Positions 11,971 to 24,262 of a stretch of DNA of 64,000 nt are shown here, one piece after another. The notes beneath the pieces are model-generated. The model made no database searches, was not told where the DNA came from, and saw only the letters and a list, made by a program, of their open reading frames with translations. This DNA is from Liolophura sinensis (taxonomy: Eukaryota > Mollusca > Polyplacophora > Chitonida > Chitonidae), in assembly GCF_032854445.1 (NCBI RefSeq), contig NC_088302.1, positions 20,701,338 to 20,765,337 of the forward strand, in the 5' to 3' direction. A program made the position numbers and the translations under genes. Each line of letters starts with the position of its first letter. Within the stretch, counting starts at the first letter, position 1.

Positions 11971-13114
11971 CTGCAAACAAACAACAAAATATGTTCTTAA
12001 TAAATAGGAATTTGTTACACTCTTTTGAACGGCAAAAAAAAAAAACAAAAAAAAAAACAACAACCAAATAACAAGGTTTCGAATTATTGAACAACAGGTT
12101 TGGTACTACTTAAAAAGACTGGAAACACATAACACGATATCAGATTAACATAGCGCAAATGTACAAATGATTCTCTTGACTATTAAGTAAAATATTTAAT
12201 TCGTCATCCTACTGTAAACTAAAAGCGCTGTAGTCTGTTTCATGTCAGAAGCTTTTTAAACAAATTGAAATGACTGAACATATGTTTATGGATAGATTTA
12301 TATAATATTTACCCCCCTAAACAAATATCGTTATGTATCAAATATACGATTTCTAAGCCTTGATTTCTAGTGTCATTACTGGCATTTTTTTACGCCATGT
12401 GCCGCCGCTATTACGTAAACATGCCTGCATGATTAGTTACGTATATCAATTTTCCCTGTATGATAAACTGAAAGGCATGTTACGGTGATAAGCTTGCAAG
12501 TATTCCAGCTCCAAACCTGTGCATTTCGTCGAGAATTTCGTTTTTATAGCTGTCTGGGAAAAATGACTACCTAAGGCAGCAGGTATAAAAGGCACAGCGG
12601 TTTAGGGAAGCTCTTTCCCGCTAGATTCAGTGTTATCGTTATCTAGCCTTCCATCCATTACCAACAGCTAATATAAGGCTGCCTGTCGTTAATATATATC
12701 TCGACGTGACAAGTATCACGTTTATGGACCCCGTAAATAAGTTTGTTGTAGTGAACTATTCGTCTAGCTTGACAGTCAGATTTGCTTGTACACAATTTCT
12801 ATCTTCCCCCCAAAATCGAAGACAAACAAGCAAAAAACATCATAAGTTTCAGTTCAAAAGCAAAGTTTTAGAACTTAAATAGGTATACGGTTTGCTTTCG
12901 AGATTCACTGTCAATGTCACACATTTTTAGACCAAAACATGACACTTTGTTCGAGCAAAAGCTTGGGCGTCATTTGTGGAGATAATCAATACGGTTTTCG
13001 GGTGTCGGGAATGGATTGCTAATCCAGGTTTGTCTGGACTAGGAAAATGATTCCCGTGGGATATGGCACGTTATTATTAACTATTAAATCCTCTGCGCGG
13101 AGCTGAGCACTTAC

Positions 13115-13186
13115 ATCCTTTTCAGACGTGGGTTGCTGGTAAAAGCATCGTCTGGGATTCTCCGCAAACCAGTGTTCTCAATCGTT
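13115..13186 (-). CDS. trk: Trk exon 3: leucine-rich repeat 2
   Basis: A 72-bp exon, phase 2 in and out, encoding residues 99-121 (TIENTGLRRIPDDAF, then TSNPRLKR). With the split Leu before it, it reads L-T-I-x-x-x-G-L-x-x-I-x-x-x-A-F-x-x-N-x-x-L, the same register as the second Trk LRR (L-T-I-V-D-S-G-L in vertebrate Trk). The acceptor has a strong polypyrimidine tract (CCTTTTTTTCTTTCCAG, from 13187). The donor is GTAAGTGCT from 13114. Intron 2 on its 5' side is about 6.8 kb; intron 3 on its 3' side is the shortest at 1,144 bp. Confidence 0.88.
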
Positions 13187-13590
13187 CTGGAAAGAAAAAA
13201 AGGACATAGAAACTGTTGTCATTTATATTGAAAGCAAAGCCCACTGTTCATGTTACTATCATTTATGTATGGCACGGCATGGAATCCTGCTTGAGACAGC
13301 GGAAAACAACGTGAATCTAGCGCATTAATAAATGGCTCATATACTCTTGCGGTATCAGTTGAATTTCGTTTGTCCCAGTTAGGTTTCTCTAATGGAACAA
13401 CGTAGTTGGTGTCGCCTACAGGGAGTTTGCATCAGTCTTATCGGTACTAATGGCATCACGTCAAATGTCATGCGTAGTCGATGTGTCAGAATATAATATA
13501 GGCAAGCCAGTAAAAAGATGCCATCAACATAGGGGAAATATTTCATCGTTAACTACGTGTAGGTCTAATTTTACATTTTATCTTCCAGTT

Positions 13591-13893
13591 CATTTATTTA
13601 TTTATTTACTTGGGGTTAAACGCAGAAGTCAGAATATTTCACATTCACAACGTCAGTCAGTTTTATTTATTTATTTGTGTATTTCATCGTTGCTTTACAC
13701 GTACACAAGATTATTTCACATTCACAACGTCAGTCAGATTCATTTATTTATTTATGTATTTCATCGGTGTTTCACACCGTACACAAGAATATTTCACATA
13801 CATAAAGTCGGTCAGTTTTATTTCTTTATTTTATTGGTGTTTCACACCGTACTCAAGAATATTTCACATTTGCAAAGTCGGTCGTTTTCATGA
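13591..13893. repeat. Tandem array of SINE 3'-tail units
   Basis: Four units of about 70-78 bp, each starting with TTTATT repeats followed by a degenerate 'ggtgtttcacaccgtac-caagaatatttcacat' segment and ending 'aaagtcggtcag'. This is the reverse complement of the last part of SINE-A, so a SINE 3' end has been amplified in tandem. Units 2-4 start near 13661, 13738 and 13816. Overlapping open frames on the plus strand here are by-products of the repeat. Confidence 0.8.
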
Positions 13894-16651
13894 ATGGAGG
13901 AAAGCAGAGTACCCGGAAGATAGCACCAAGCACAAATCGTGTGGCATACGTCATACTGGTGAGAAAAAAATGATATAAGTGAAATGTTCCGTCAAACAAA
14001 TAAATAAAAGCACTTCCTCCGAGCACAACTTGCAGGAGAGAAAAACAAGATTGTTTTGCTGTTGGCAAGTGTCTAATACACCAGACCAATTGCTTAATAA
14101 ATTGGGTTCTCGCATTCACGTTTAAGTGTTTCGCAAAGAACAGATACACGATCGAAGAAGCTCTGCAAATTTTCGATTTGCTTCCAAGAGTACCTCATGA
14201 CCGAGTTGTCTTCGACTCGTGGCTAAATATCATGAAATTGGAGAGAATATCTGTAGGCGGAGAATCACCGTGATAGCCATTGAAGCTTTCCCTCTCGTGA
14301 CGCAGAGATAATGACTCAAGGTGATAGATTTAACATGCAACATATCCGAAAGGTCAGACAAGAAACCTTGCGTCCATCAAGTTCAGAAGGAGAACCTACT
14401 ACAGCATTGCTCATGGCCTCCACGCTCTGCTCAGCTGCTTAAGGCTTCCGCTTAATGATAGCGTTGACATCAAAGACAAAGGGTGTTTAGCTGAGCACAG
14501 GTAAATGCCTTACGGGAGTACGCGTATACGGAAATGGGAGCTGCTATTATCCTCTGCATGTGGAAGGAAGGGGGCACTTTCTTTGACAAAGGTTTCACAT
14601 ACTGATATTATTTATATTTTCGTCATTCAGGGAGTGAGTTAGCATTGATAGTGAATTATTACAGATAATATATTTATTTTTTGGATGTATTTTTATTTCT
14701 TTATACAACGACATAAGCGATTAGTGAGTGAACGAGTTATTATAGATTATTTATTTATTTGATGTATAAATTTGATAATTATTTACATAACGACAAAAGC
14801 TTAACAGCTTTATGCATTCTATTTCCATTTTCGCGGCTCCATTAGAGAACAGCGCTGTTCTTATTGCTGTTTGGGATCGTGTTCTTCGTGTTCTTAAAAG
14901 TGGATGCATTTCAGAAATGCGTGTGCGTCCCAGATTGTGACCTCTTATGAATCATTCCTTACTTTTTCAATTTTCTACGTAATTATTTAGTATAATCGTT
15001 TCCCACGCTCTCACTGTTCTTAGGGCCATCGTGAAAATAAGCGGTCGACAACGCTCGCGAGACAGGTTGTTCGTTAAAAGCCATCATTTTCCAACAAAAT
15101 GGTGTGCATGTCTACGTGTCAATCCTGGGGAAGTTCATCAGTAACTTGCCAAAGGTACACTGGTTTACTTCACACGTAAAACTGATGGCCCATCATTAAA
15201 GTGAATCCTTCTTTAATATGGCGCTAAACAACGTATAATCATACGTCCAATTTCAACTATCAGCGCCATGTTTGTGTCCATTGGCTTACATTCTTGTCTT
15301 TACCCTACAGTTACCACAGACATGCCAATGGAAGCTGACCAGTTCCCTCCCAGACGTGATCGAAGATGAAAAATGCCAGAGGAAAAATAATGGAGACGTG
15401 CTTCTTATCAGCTACACAGAAATCAAATTATAACAAAACTAGGCTTCGCTGGGGAAATCAGACTACTTAAAGAAGCAGCCACGTGGTGTCTCCTGAGGAA
15501 ACAGGATGCAGTTCTCAGAACGTAGTTGGCAAGAGAACACTTTGGCTGTTGTCGAAGCCATGTTCTCCATGTCTTTGTGAGACGGTCGATTCCTGGTGAG
15601 TGGGGCAACAGACAATCATGAACAGGTTCGAAAGATCCACCTCTTATGACATGAAAGTAGAAAAGTAGTTTCTGCCGGATGTTATTGCAATCTCGTATAA
15701 TATCAACCTCACAGTCATTACTTTAGCATACATTTACATTGTTTGAAGGCAAACTTTCACCTGCTTCTACATATGTTGGAAAGAAATACCCTCTTCGTCA
15801 GATATGCGCATTTAATGATTTATTTCGTGTTCAGCACCGTACAACATTAATGCAACCGCCGTCGTTTTGGAGGAAGAGTGCGTGCAGTACAGCACTGCTA
15901 TTCGTCCGTTCCCTTATAAACCTCATGCGTCAAAGACGAACCCGAACAGAATATGTAAATGAGAAAGGAAACAACAGTAGTCAGCTTGATTGGAACGCGT
16001 TGTACCTCACCGGGCCAATCTGAACCCTAGTGTTATGTTAAGGCATTTTCCATGCCTTAATCTCATGACATGAAGTAAAGAAATCAACAGTCTTGATCTT
16101 ATTGGTTCTGAAATATCGACGCTATTTCGCTCTGTCGTTGGCACAAACCAAAAGTTGGCTCTTCAGTAATCCTGGGTGGGACCCGGTTTAAACTGAATTT
16201 ACCACTTTGTTTTCTTGCAATTCAAATCACCCGAACGAGGAAAGGAATAACAGACCACACAGCTCAGGCCTGTTTATCACTAATACTTTTTTTTTACATC
16301 ATTGAAAGCTGACGCCGGCTGCTCTCGTTTAGATTTAGAAATGCACCTTGCGATATTCAACTTGGAAAGTCTTTTCATCGTTTACAAGTAGAATACCACC
16401 GTTTATCTTTTTATTCACTGTCCCGTATTCACTGGTGACAGAAAGTGGAAAGAACGGCTAAATTAGCCTTTGAGTTCATAAACGTTTGTAGAGCCTACTA
16501 TAGTGCTACTGATTAACCCACCAATAGTTGTTGGACGTGGAACGTTTTAAGTTTTTTTTTCCCATGTAGTTATAGAGGCTTATATATAGTCAAGAAGACG
16601 GCTTTCATTGTCATTGTTACCTATTCTAATATGCAGAGGGCAACATTTACA

Positions 16652-17180
16652 TTGCCAAAGAGGCTGTCCTAATGCATCCATGTCGACACTATTCACTTTA
16701 CCACAGACGCTGTATTCATATTGCCAAAGAGGCTGTCTTCATACAGCCATGTTGACACTATTCACTTCAACACAGACGCTATATTCACATTACCAAAGAG
16801 GCTGTCTTCATACAGCCATGTCGACACTATTCACTTTACCACAGACGCTATATTCACATTACCAAAGAGGCTGTCTTCATACAGCCAGATCGACACTATT
16901 CACTTTACCACAGACGCTATATTCACATTGCCAAAGAGCGTGTCTTCATACACCCATGTCGACAGTGTTAACTTTACCACAGACGCTGTATTCACAATGC
17001 TGATACTATTCAGTTTATCAAAGGCGCTGTATTCTGTTTGCCAAAGAGGATGTATTCATATAGCCATGTGGACACTATTCACTTTACCACAGACGCTATA
17101 TTCACGTTTCTAAAGAGGCTGTATTTATATTGCCATGTCAACAGTATTCCTTTTAACACAGGCGCTGTATTCACAATACC
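16652..17180. repeat. 69-bp minisatellite
   Basis: Repeats of a 69-bp unit marked by 'ccaaagagg' at 16655, 16724, 16793, 16862, 16931, then 17041 (one degenerate interval of 110 bp) and 17110. Each unit also contains 'ttcactttaccacagacgct'. Because 69 is divisible by three, several frames stay open for over 100 codons, giving a 23-residue periodic pseudo-protein; there is no splice or start context that makes it credible as coding. Confidence 0.85.
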
Positions 17181-19955
17181 GTTGTGACATATAGTCATAT
17201 GGCCATAGAGACACAATATTCATAATCACGGTATTTATATACTCTCCAAGACCGGCAGCGCACAAATTCCAGCAAATACGTGTATCACCACTATACAGTG
17301 ATGTGTATCATTTATACACAAGTTGTGTACTTGAAAACATTCAAAATTACTTGAACGAAGCATGTTGATAAGCATTTTTGCCACAACCATTAGTACCACT
17401 GGCACACAGTACTTTTACATCCAGTCACATTTTTACAGACTGTATGCCCGCATGCTGGTACTTATCCTGGTTTTATGACGTAGCAGTCGCAGTGCTTACT
17501 TTGTTTCCAGCGGTAATGGGCTGTTCTTGTTCACCTTAACACTTGCCAACCGTCGTTTATGACAAATAACCACAGGCAATTAACAAGACACCAACTGGGT
17601 TACGAGTGGGAGAATGGGTTTCCTAAAATCTACTTTATCCTCTGGAGAAGGTGCTTACGGGGAGGGAAAGGTATACTACCAAACAGTACCGGTTCTGGGA
17701 CTGCCAGAGATATTTCTTGAGATCAACACTCACAGCCTCTTTCCTGTCTCCGACATAATGACGCCTTGGGTGGGCTCTCTTTGGCCTGGGCGAGATTTGA
17801 GGTGAACGCGCGATCGGGGATTCACGTGGTACTAAGGACCGCAGATTGGCAGGCAGTATGTACTCGTTAACGCTTAAAGCGGCTCTGTTACTTAGATTTC
17901 CAGCCAGCGTGATACAAAATCGTCACTGAAAAACCCAGGTGAATACGATATGGGTCAGGACTACCTCAAGACGGCCTGATGGAATTGCACATGAGGGTAA
18001 AGGTCAAAGGTTAAAAGTATTGGACAACAGATACAAGCGATACTGGAGCAGCTAATATTTATTATCAGCGAAAGCTATGTCCAACAGAGGGTTCCTCATA
18101 CGACACCCTTTATTACAATGACCATCAACTCACCAAGATTTGTGATAGGGGCCGATGCCACAAAACCATTTCTGATCTAAAGTCAAAATGTAAAATACTA
18201 TTTTACAGGTTATTTTTAGGGAACTAGAAATTAAAATCTTAAAAACCCGATCAAGGTTATCCCAAGACAAAGTTTCAAAATTTTAACTTCCATGCAGCGC
18301 CAAAAATTAAACATGGTGACGAGGTTTTAAAACGAGGCTTAAGACAACAGGTAATGTAACCTGAGTTATACAGGAAAAGGGATAAAAATACATCTAAACG
18401 GTCACAGAGATATTTTTTGACCTGCTTTGTAACTCTATAAACCCAGTTTTAATCAGTAATTCATACCAGGCAAAGGGGTGCACCGCGTTAGATCAACAGG
18501 ATTTGTACCCCACGCACATACATTGCTAAAACGGCAAAACAGCTACGGTTAGTTTGACTAAAGCGGAAAGAGCTGGGTCCTAGGATTGTATCAATAAGCG
18601 ATTTTCTTTACTTGGACCTGCGCTGTGTGTCCGTTATACAACATTACAAAAATAAAAATGTATGCCTTTAATCTTCACGAGGGATACTCTATCATTGCAT
18701 ACATAAATTTGGTCTTACTAGGGTAGTCGTTTCTTTTAAAATTTCACTAAATCAGAAATGGCCTTGTGGAATTGGCATCAGGTCCCAAATGCAGTACACT
18801 GTGTTGTGACTCAAATGTTAGGCCAGACGCCACCCAGGTAACTCTTCGTTATTGGTTATGAATGAAGAGGTTCGTGTCTCGTTCCCAGACATCAGGATCA
18901 TAAAGCTGACTTAAACTTCAGTCAAATTTATACTTAACTTCTAATTGACTTACTCTCGAAAAATTTCACTTACATTTAATTTCGGAGTTCATGTTTTAAT
19001 ATAAACTTTGGTCCTAGACTATCACAACATAAAGTTCAGAAATAATACTAAACGTTGACTCTCACTTAAGTCTAAGACATGTTTGTGATCCCTTGACTGA
19101 TAAAGGCAACTTAAACAGCGAACACGTACTGCTTATTATTGAGTGATGGAAGCTTGGTCAGTAGGATTAGAACGGATACACGAATCAGCAATATGCAAAA
19201 CCGCATTTAGATACTTCCTGAATGTGAATATATTTCGATAAATAAATGACATTATCCCAGTGGTAGTTTAATCTGGATTCATGATTGTGTTTTGGACAAG
19301 CATTCCAGACATTTTCACCCTTGGACACCTAAATCAAATTATCCAAGGTAGACTTTTGACACTATCTGTTTGTTTGCGCATTTTCCTTTTTGTACATCAC
19401 GTTTTGCTGGTTAGTACAGAGGCGCGCTGAGGAAAAAATTAAATTAAATTAAATGTAAAGGACACGCGCAGATGTTGTGGGACTGTTTCAGCTTACTCCG
19501 TTATTGTGAACGAAAAACAAACCGTCACGCACGGAGATATATCAAGTGAAGTGGGCTGTCACGATGTGTCTTCGGCTTTATTTGAGGACACGAACTCACT
19601 CTGTAACACATCGGATTCTTCTTACCTTGACAATAATACTCGTTTTTTATGAATGGCTGGCATACCCTTTGTACCCTATTTGGTTAGCATCCCACCCCGA
19701 TGTATCCCAATCTAAACCAAGGCAACTTCCGAAGTAAATTCCGTTTGTTTGGTTTCTCAAAGGGAGGACAAATTAATATTTACAGAGAACAGTTACTACA
19801 AACAATACAATGTCTGCATTTTGGTATTCAGTATTTCGAGATTATCTGGTACCTGGTATGGTATTCTTTTAAGTTACAAAAAGTTAATGTGAAAATTTAG
19901 AAGAGCTAAATGAAGATTTCGTTCATGGGAGCGGCTGGATGTTGGTCATACTTAC

Positions 19956-20030
19956 AGCTGGGTGAGATTAGGATACAGTTTCAGTGCGCTTGAGTTCAAA
20001 ACTGTGAAGTTAGGCTGGTCTTCGATGATT
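19956..20030 (-). CDS. trk: Trk exon 2: leucine-rich repeat 1
   Basis: A 75-bp exon, phase 2 at both ends, encoding residues 74-97 (IIEDQPNFTVLNSSA, then LKLYPNLTQ). Its acceptor is a TTTTTGTTTGGTGGGTTTCAG-type tract (20031 upward); its donor is GTAAGTATG from 19955. The position matches the first LRR of vertebrate Trk (IANQ...L...L pattern) with identical length. Three N-glycosylation sequons (NFT, NSS, NLT) sit in this one repeat. First base A completes an Ile codon with exon 1; last two bases CT make Leu with exon 3. Too short to find by open-frame length alone: it was recognised by splice sites, phase and protein pattern together. Confidence 0.85.
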
Positions 20031-20791
20031 CTGAAACCCACCAAACAAAAAGCATTTAGAAATTTAAGATTCCCTTAATATGAACATATATCATCAATCT
20101 GTCAAATCAAACCCCTTGCCACAACCTGAAATGTAAGACTTTGATGTTAATTGTGCTTCATTCAAAAAAATGTACATTGTTGTCAATGACCATTTAAGGA
20201 ATGTCTACGACAACGACTTCTTGTCCTGTCTTTTAGTCCTCTACAAAACAAGGGTTTTGAAAATTTGTTTCGCTCGGTGATTTAGGAACATCGCGAGTGG
20301 TAACTAAAAAATTCAAAGAGGCGACTGAATAGCAAAACCTACCTGCTTTTATCTTCTCATTTAACCACGAATTTCAAATCACCTGTGTTCACATGTGTAT
20401 ATTTGAGATCAGTAGCTTGTTTAGATTTGTCTAAAAAAACGGTTCTAGTGTATATACCACCGCAAATGGCAGTTCTTGTGATGTCATAACGACATAATAT
20501 TTCTGTTAGAAAAAACTAAAGTTGGGTGTTTTACTTTAATACTTCTTCTGCTGGTGTTTAAAAATCTTTCACTCAAACTGTGGCAGACAAATTTATGGGG
20601 GAATAAAACCGGAGTTTCCTGAATAAAGTATTGCCCTTAGATTCGGTACTTATAATCTTCCTGACTTAGAGCCACAGTCGAACTAGGAAGAACAAGATTT
20701 GTGCTGTCAACCGATTGCCTGAAAATAAGAGCAACATTGTTGTCGAATCAGCCAGCCAAATCACTCTAATAACAGATATATATTAGTGTTG

Positions 20792-21253
20792 TTACCTTGC
20801 TGTTTTCATGTGATACTTGTTTAACAAGTATTTAACTCGTGTTGGTATCTGCAACAGAATCCCCACTAAGTGAGGGTCTGCCCTATTATTGCTACTGACA
20901 GGGTAACAATACGAATGAATTACTGTAAAGATTTTACAGTGTAGCAAATAATTCATTCTAACTTTAGGTGATACTCTCAACTTCATTCGTGTGTCAACTG
21001 TATCTACTAAAATTATATTCAAACAAATGGTATTCGACATTGATGTAGACGGCAATGTAGAGATCAGTCTGCACAAAATGGATATAGCCTCTGAACTGTG
21101 ATAACAGCCTAATGGCGTCAGATTCCTGGATGTAGATGGGAAAAGTGGTGTAATATCTAATTCACAGCAACTACGGGCCATGAGATGTAGTTCATTCTGT
21201 CTAAGTGTTTCTGTCCATGGGACAAAGTTCGAGGAGACGTTTATTTTCGCCAT
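20792..21253 (-). other. Unassigned 153-codon open frame in trk intron 1
   Basis: One of the longest non-repetitive open frames in the window, starting with ATG at 21253. The predicted product is rich in Ser, Leu and Ile, has no signal peptide, membrane segment or motif I recognise, and lies between trk exons 1 and 2 on the same strand. The opposite strand has a 49-codon open stretch after a possible acceptor at about 20967 containing FDIDVDGNVEISL, which looks more protein-like. This may be a decayed exon or pseudogene in either direction; chance is also likely. Confidence 0.15.
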
Positions 21254-21884
21254 TAGTTTAGGATTCGGCGAAGAGTAAATTCCTTTCAGAATTTTGCCGC
21301 TTCATATAAATGCATGCAATAATTGCGAAAGAAATCGTCCTTTAGCTGTCAAACGATCACAGTGAAGAGAAAGGGTGTGTTCAAATCACCGATAGCAGCT
21401 TTTTAAATATTTGGAAGCTTAAACCAACAAGTTTCCGTCATGTGAAAGAAAAATCTATTACCTGTTTAAAGATCAGACATGTTAAAACAGGATACACAGT
21501 TTGTGCTCACAAGCACTACAAACAGCGCCTAACACGCAACATGTCTACGGCCTAAAAGGGTAATGAGTTTCCGGCGCTAAATTCTCTTGAGAAAATGGGG
21601 TAACATTTTAGTGAAGTCATGCGGGGTAAACCTTTAATCCCCTTCTCTACTTTTGATATTTAACAGGCCGTTACTGAAGGAAGTGATCCAAACCACAGAT
21701 CTGATTGACTGAGATAACAAAAAATGTTGAACAATAAGGACACAATGATCAATCCATTAATGAAAGAGTGGTTCCTTTTCTAAAATAACAAATTTTTAAC
21801 TCTTATTCTTAACAACACTAATGAAACCCTTGTATGGACATGTATTAAAAAGAGCCATATTGCTATCAGCGTCAAGAGTAACCC

Positions 21885-22005
21885 TGGCTGAGGTAAACTG
21901 ACAAGAGGCCGTATTTCACCGGTTACGTGTAACCATTTGCCAGATATCTGCAGCTGTCGTCGCTGCTCTGGTCTTACCCTGCATGCTATAAGTCTTTAAT
22001 GATAT
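21885..22005 (+). repeat. Unnamed repeat family D, copy 1
   Basis: Shares the core 'tgacaagaggccgtatttca' followed by 'ccggttacgtgt' and 'ccatttgccagatat' with copies at about 52,665-52,985, 59,400-59,640 and 63,045-63,175. All four copies are in plus orientation. No tRNA-like head or terminal inverted repeat could be defined. Confidence 0.6.
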
Positions 22006-24106
22006 CATTCTTTAAGATTTAAGCCGAAGCGCCCTCAAACTTGAGCTGCCTAGAAAGCTGATATAGGCCTATTCGTTATACATGCAGTTCCGTTGTATGC
22101 AGTGAAAGTTTTCTAAAATTCTTTCATTACCAGGAGGGTTCCCAAGGATGCCTCAGTATTTTACTGTTTACCGGCAGAGGGTCGACAAATACATGGCCCC
22201 TTAACGGCCACGGTATGACTCAACTCGGTGCTGAACCCGGGGACTCTACCAGAGCCCCGCGGTAAAATGTACATTAGAAATACATGTATATTACGACCGG
22301 GTTAGGGTCTTAAGTAAAATTGCCACCGGGATGGTCACCGTCATTTATCTTCATTCCATGTCTAACGTATATAGGAAAACTCTTCAAGGCGTTTTCAGTT
22401 AACAACAGGCATTTATTATACATAACAACATGGGATTGGCCAGACTCTGAGGTCGTTACAGGTCAACCCCCAATCCCTTTTTCCTCCCCTCTCTACTTGA
22501 GAAACAACCATATTTACACTTACAATAGTTTGTTTACTAACAGTTGCTGGTTTCAGGTATAAACTTGTTCTTTAATTAAAAACATTGCCTGAGAAGTCAA
22601 ATGCACATGTGGAAAGTTAATCGCCATGCTTAATCTACTTAACAATACATGTTAACAAGCTGGACACAGTTGACTGCCCAGTCCATAGCATGATTTAACT
22701 ATTCGTGAGTCACGTGTCTATTATAACTATTTTACACGTACATTACACTTGACCACTACATGTGTGTACGCAGCTTGTCTGTAACTAGTTTACTAGGAGT
22801 GTACATGAATTGTTAGGATGGTCAGTATATAGCTGGTCATAATATAATCAATTGTCAGTGAACGTAGATTGATTGAAAAAGCCTGTCTTGGACAAAACAA
22901 CATCATTCACATTTTCATGTATATTAAAGCGATATAACCCAGGACTCAGTTTCACTAAGATGTCGTACATATACGATAATCACGCATATAGGACAATGGC
23001 ATCATAATAGTAACGTACAAAATATCGCACGACAATTGTACGATAAAAAAAAAAAAAAAACGTCGTATGCCTACACCGCTTTGTGAGTCTGGTCCCTGGT
23101 CAGCACTACACAATTCAGGAAATTTCGTGCAATTTGTGTCCGAATCTTTGTGGCACGTGAGGCTTCACGTGGGCTCGAGCATAGCTTCAAGTCGAAAACT
23201 AAACCCAATAAACTAGAACTGAAGGGAATATGGGCCTGTCGCTTTGCAGTCTGTCATCCGCTATTTGTACTTCCCAATACCCTGTTCTACGCATGCGTAA
23301 TGACCCATACTCGGAACAGCTGTTTGACTTATTCAAGGTCATTCAGTCTGAACTAACCTACAAACAGTACTCACGAGAATAACATTTCTGACAGCGACAC
23401 ATCTCGAGCACGAATTATTTAATCAGATCCAGGAAGTCGTCCTCGCTTGTGTCCAGGAATGCCATCTTTCATGTCGACGGTGAAACCCTTCAGTGAAAAC
23501 ATGAAGATTAACGTATCAAAAGAACACGATCGTGTTGATCTGTCAGACTGATACATCCAATCTCGATCTCATTGAAAAAGAAAAACTCATCCGTTATAAA
23601 CTTCTATCTGTTGGCTCCGGTGGTAGCCTATCAAAATTCAGTTCAAAGAGTATCGTAAGGTGCACCAACTGCTGACACGGAAATACTGCTCAGTGCACAA
23701 ACGAGGCTGTCACTAATTAGAAAAACACGTTGATTTGAGTTGAGTGTTTATTGGATAAACTTTCAAGAAAAATGCCAAAAATAAAAAAGAAAGAATTCAT
23801 CATCAGCGGCAGCGTTAAAACTGTGTCATAAAGATATCTACAATTTTAAAGATTTTTTGTAAGAGAAAGAAAGTAAACATTTAAATTGTAATATTGAGTT
23901 TAATACTATTTTTGGTAAAAAAAATCAGTAAAAGCTATTAGAAAGCTATTGGAAAGGCCATAAATGAACAAACAAACTAATGCGCCCGCCTATACATCAA
24001 ACGCGCAATTCGGGCAACTGGATCTAAGATTTGCCCCCAAGCTAAGGAGTGATAATACTACCACACAGACATTTAGGTTGTTCATATACTAGAAAGGATT
24101 AGTATG

Positions 24107-24262
24107 GTAGGGCGGGCAATCGGTCCCAGTGCAAGAAACTGTGCACCTCAAGAAGCGAAACTGACTATAACTGTGAGTTACACCAGCTGATACACTCGTA
24201 AGGCCACTTTCTTCATTTCTGTCTTACTCTTCCTTTCCTTTCCGATTTATAAAGCTCCAAAC
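24107..24262 (-). repeat. Unnamed repeat family E, copy 1 (tRNA-like core)
   Basis: Reverse complement of 52,349-52,497 with about 80% identity over 150 bp. In minus orientation the core reads 'agttatagtcagtttcgctt', then about 30 bases, then 'tgggaccgattgcccgcc', resembling a tRNA D-arm and T-arm spacing. Probably a tRNA-derived SINE, more decayed here than at 52.4 kb. Confidence 0.5.

Larger units (their letters stand above)
13187..19955 (-). other. Trk intron 2
   Basis: Intron between exons 2 and 3. Besides the SINE-tail array (13591-13893) and the 69-bp minisatellite (16652-17180), I see only unique AT-rich sequence; a weak SINE-tail-like stretch near 15,815-15,870 and an (AAATT)3-like run at 19,436-19,453 are the only other structures. 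No additional exon was recognised. Confidence 0.7.

Noticed and set aside
16608-17113. Two 130-codon open frames with a 23-residue repeat
   Set aside because: Explained by the 69-bp minisatellite; two frames open simultaneously, inside a trk intron on the other strand.
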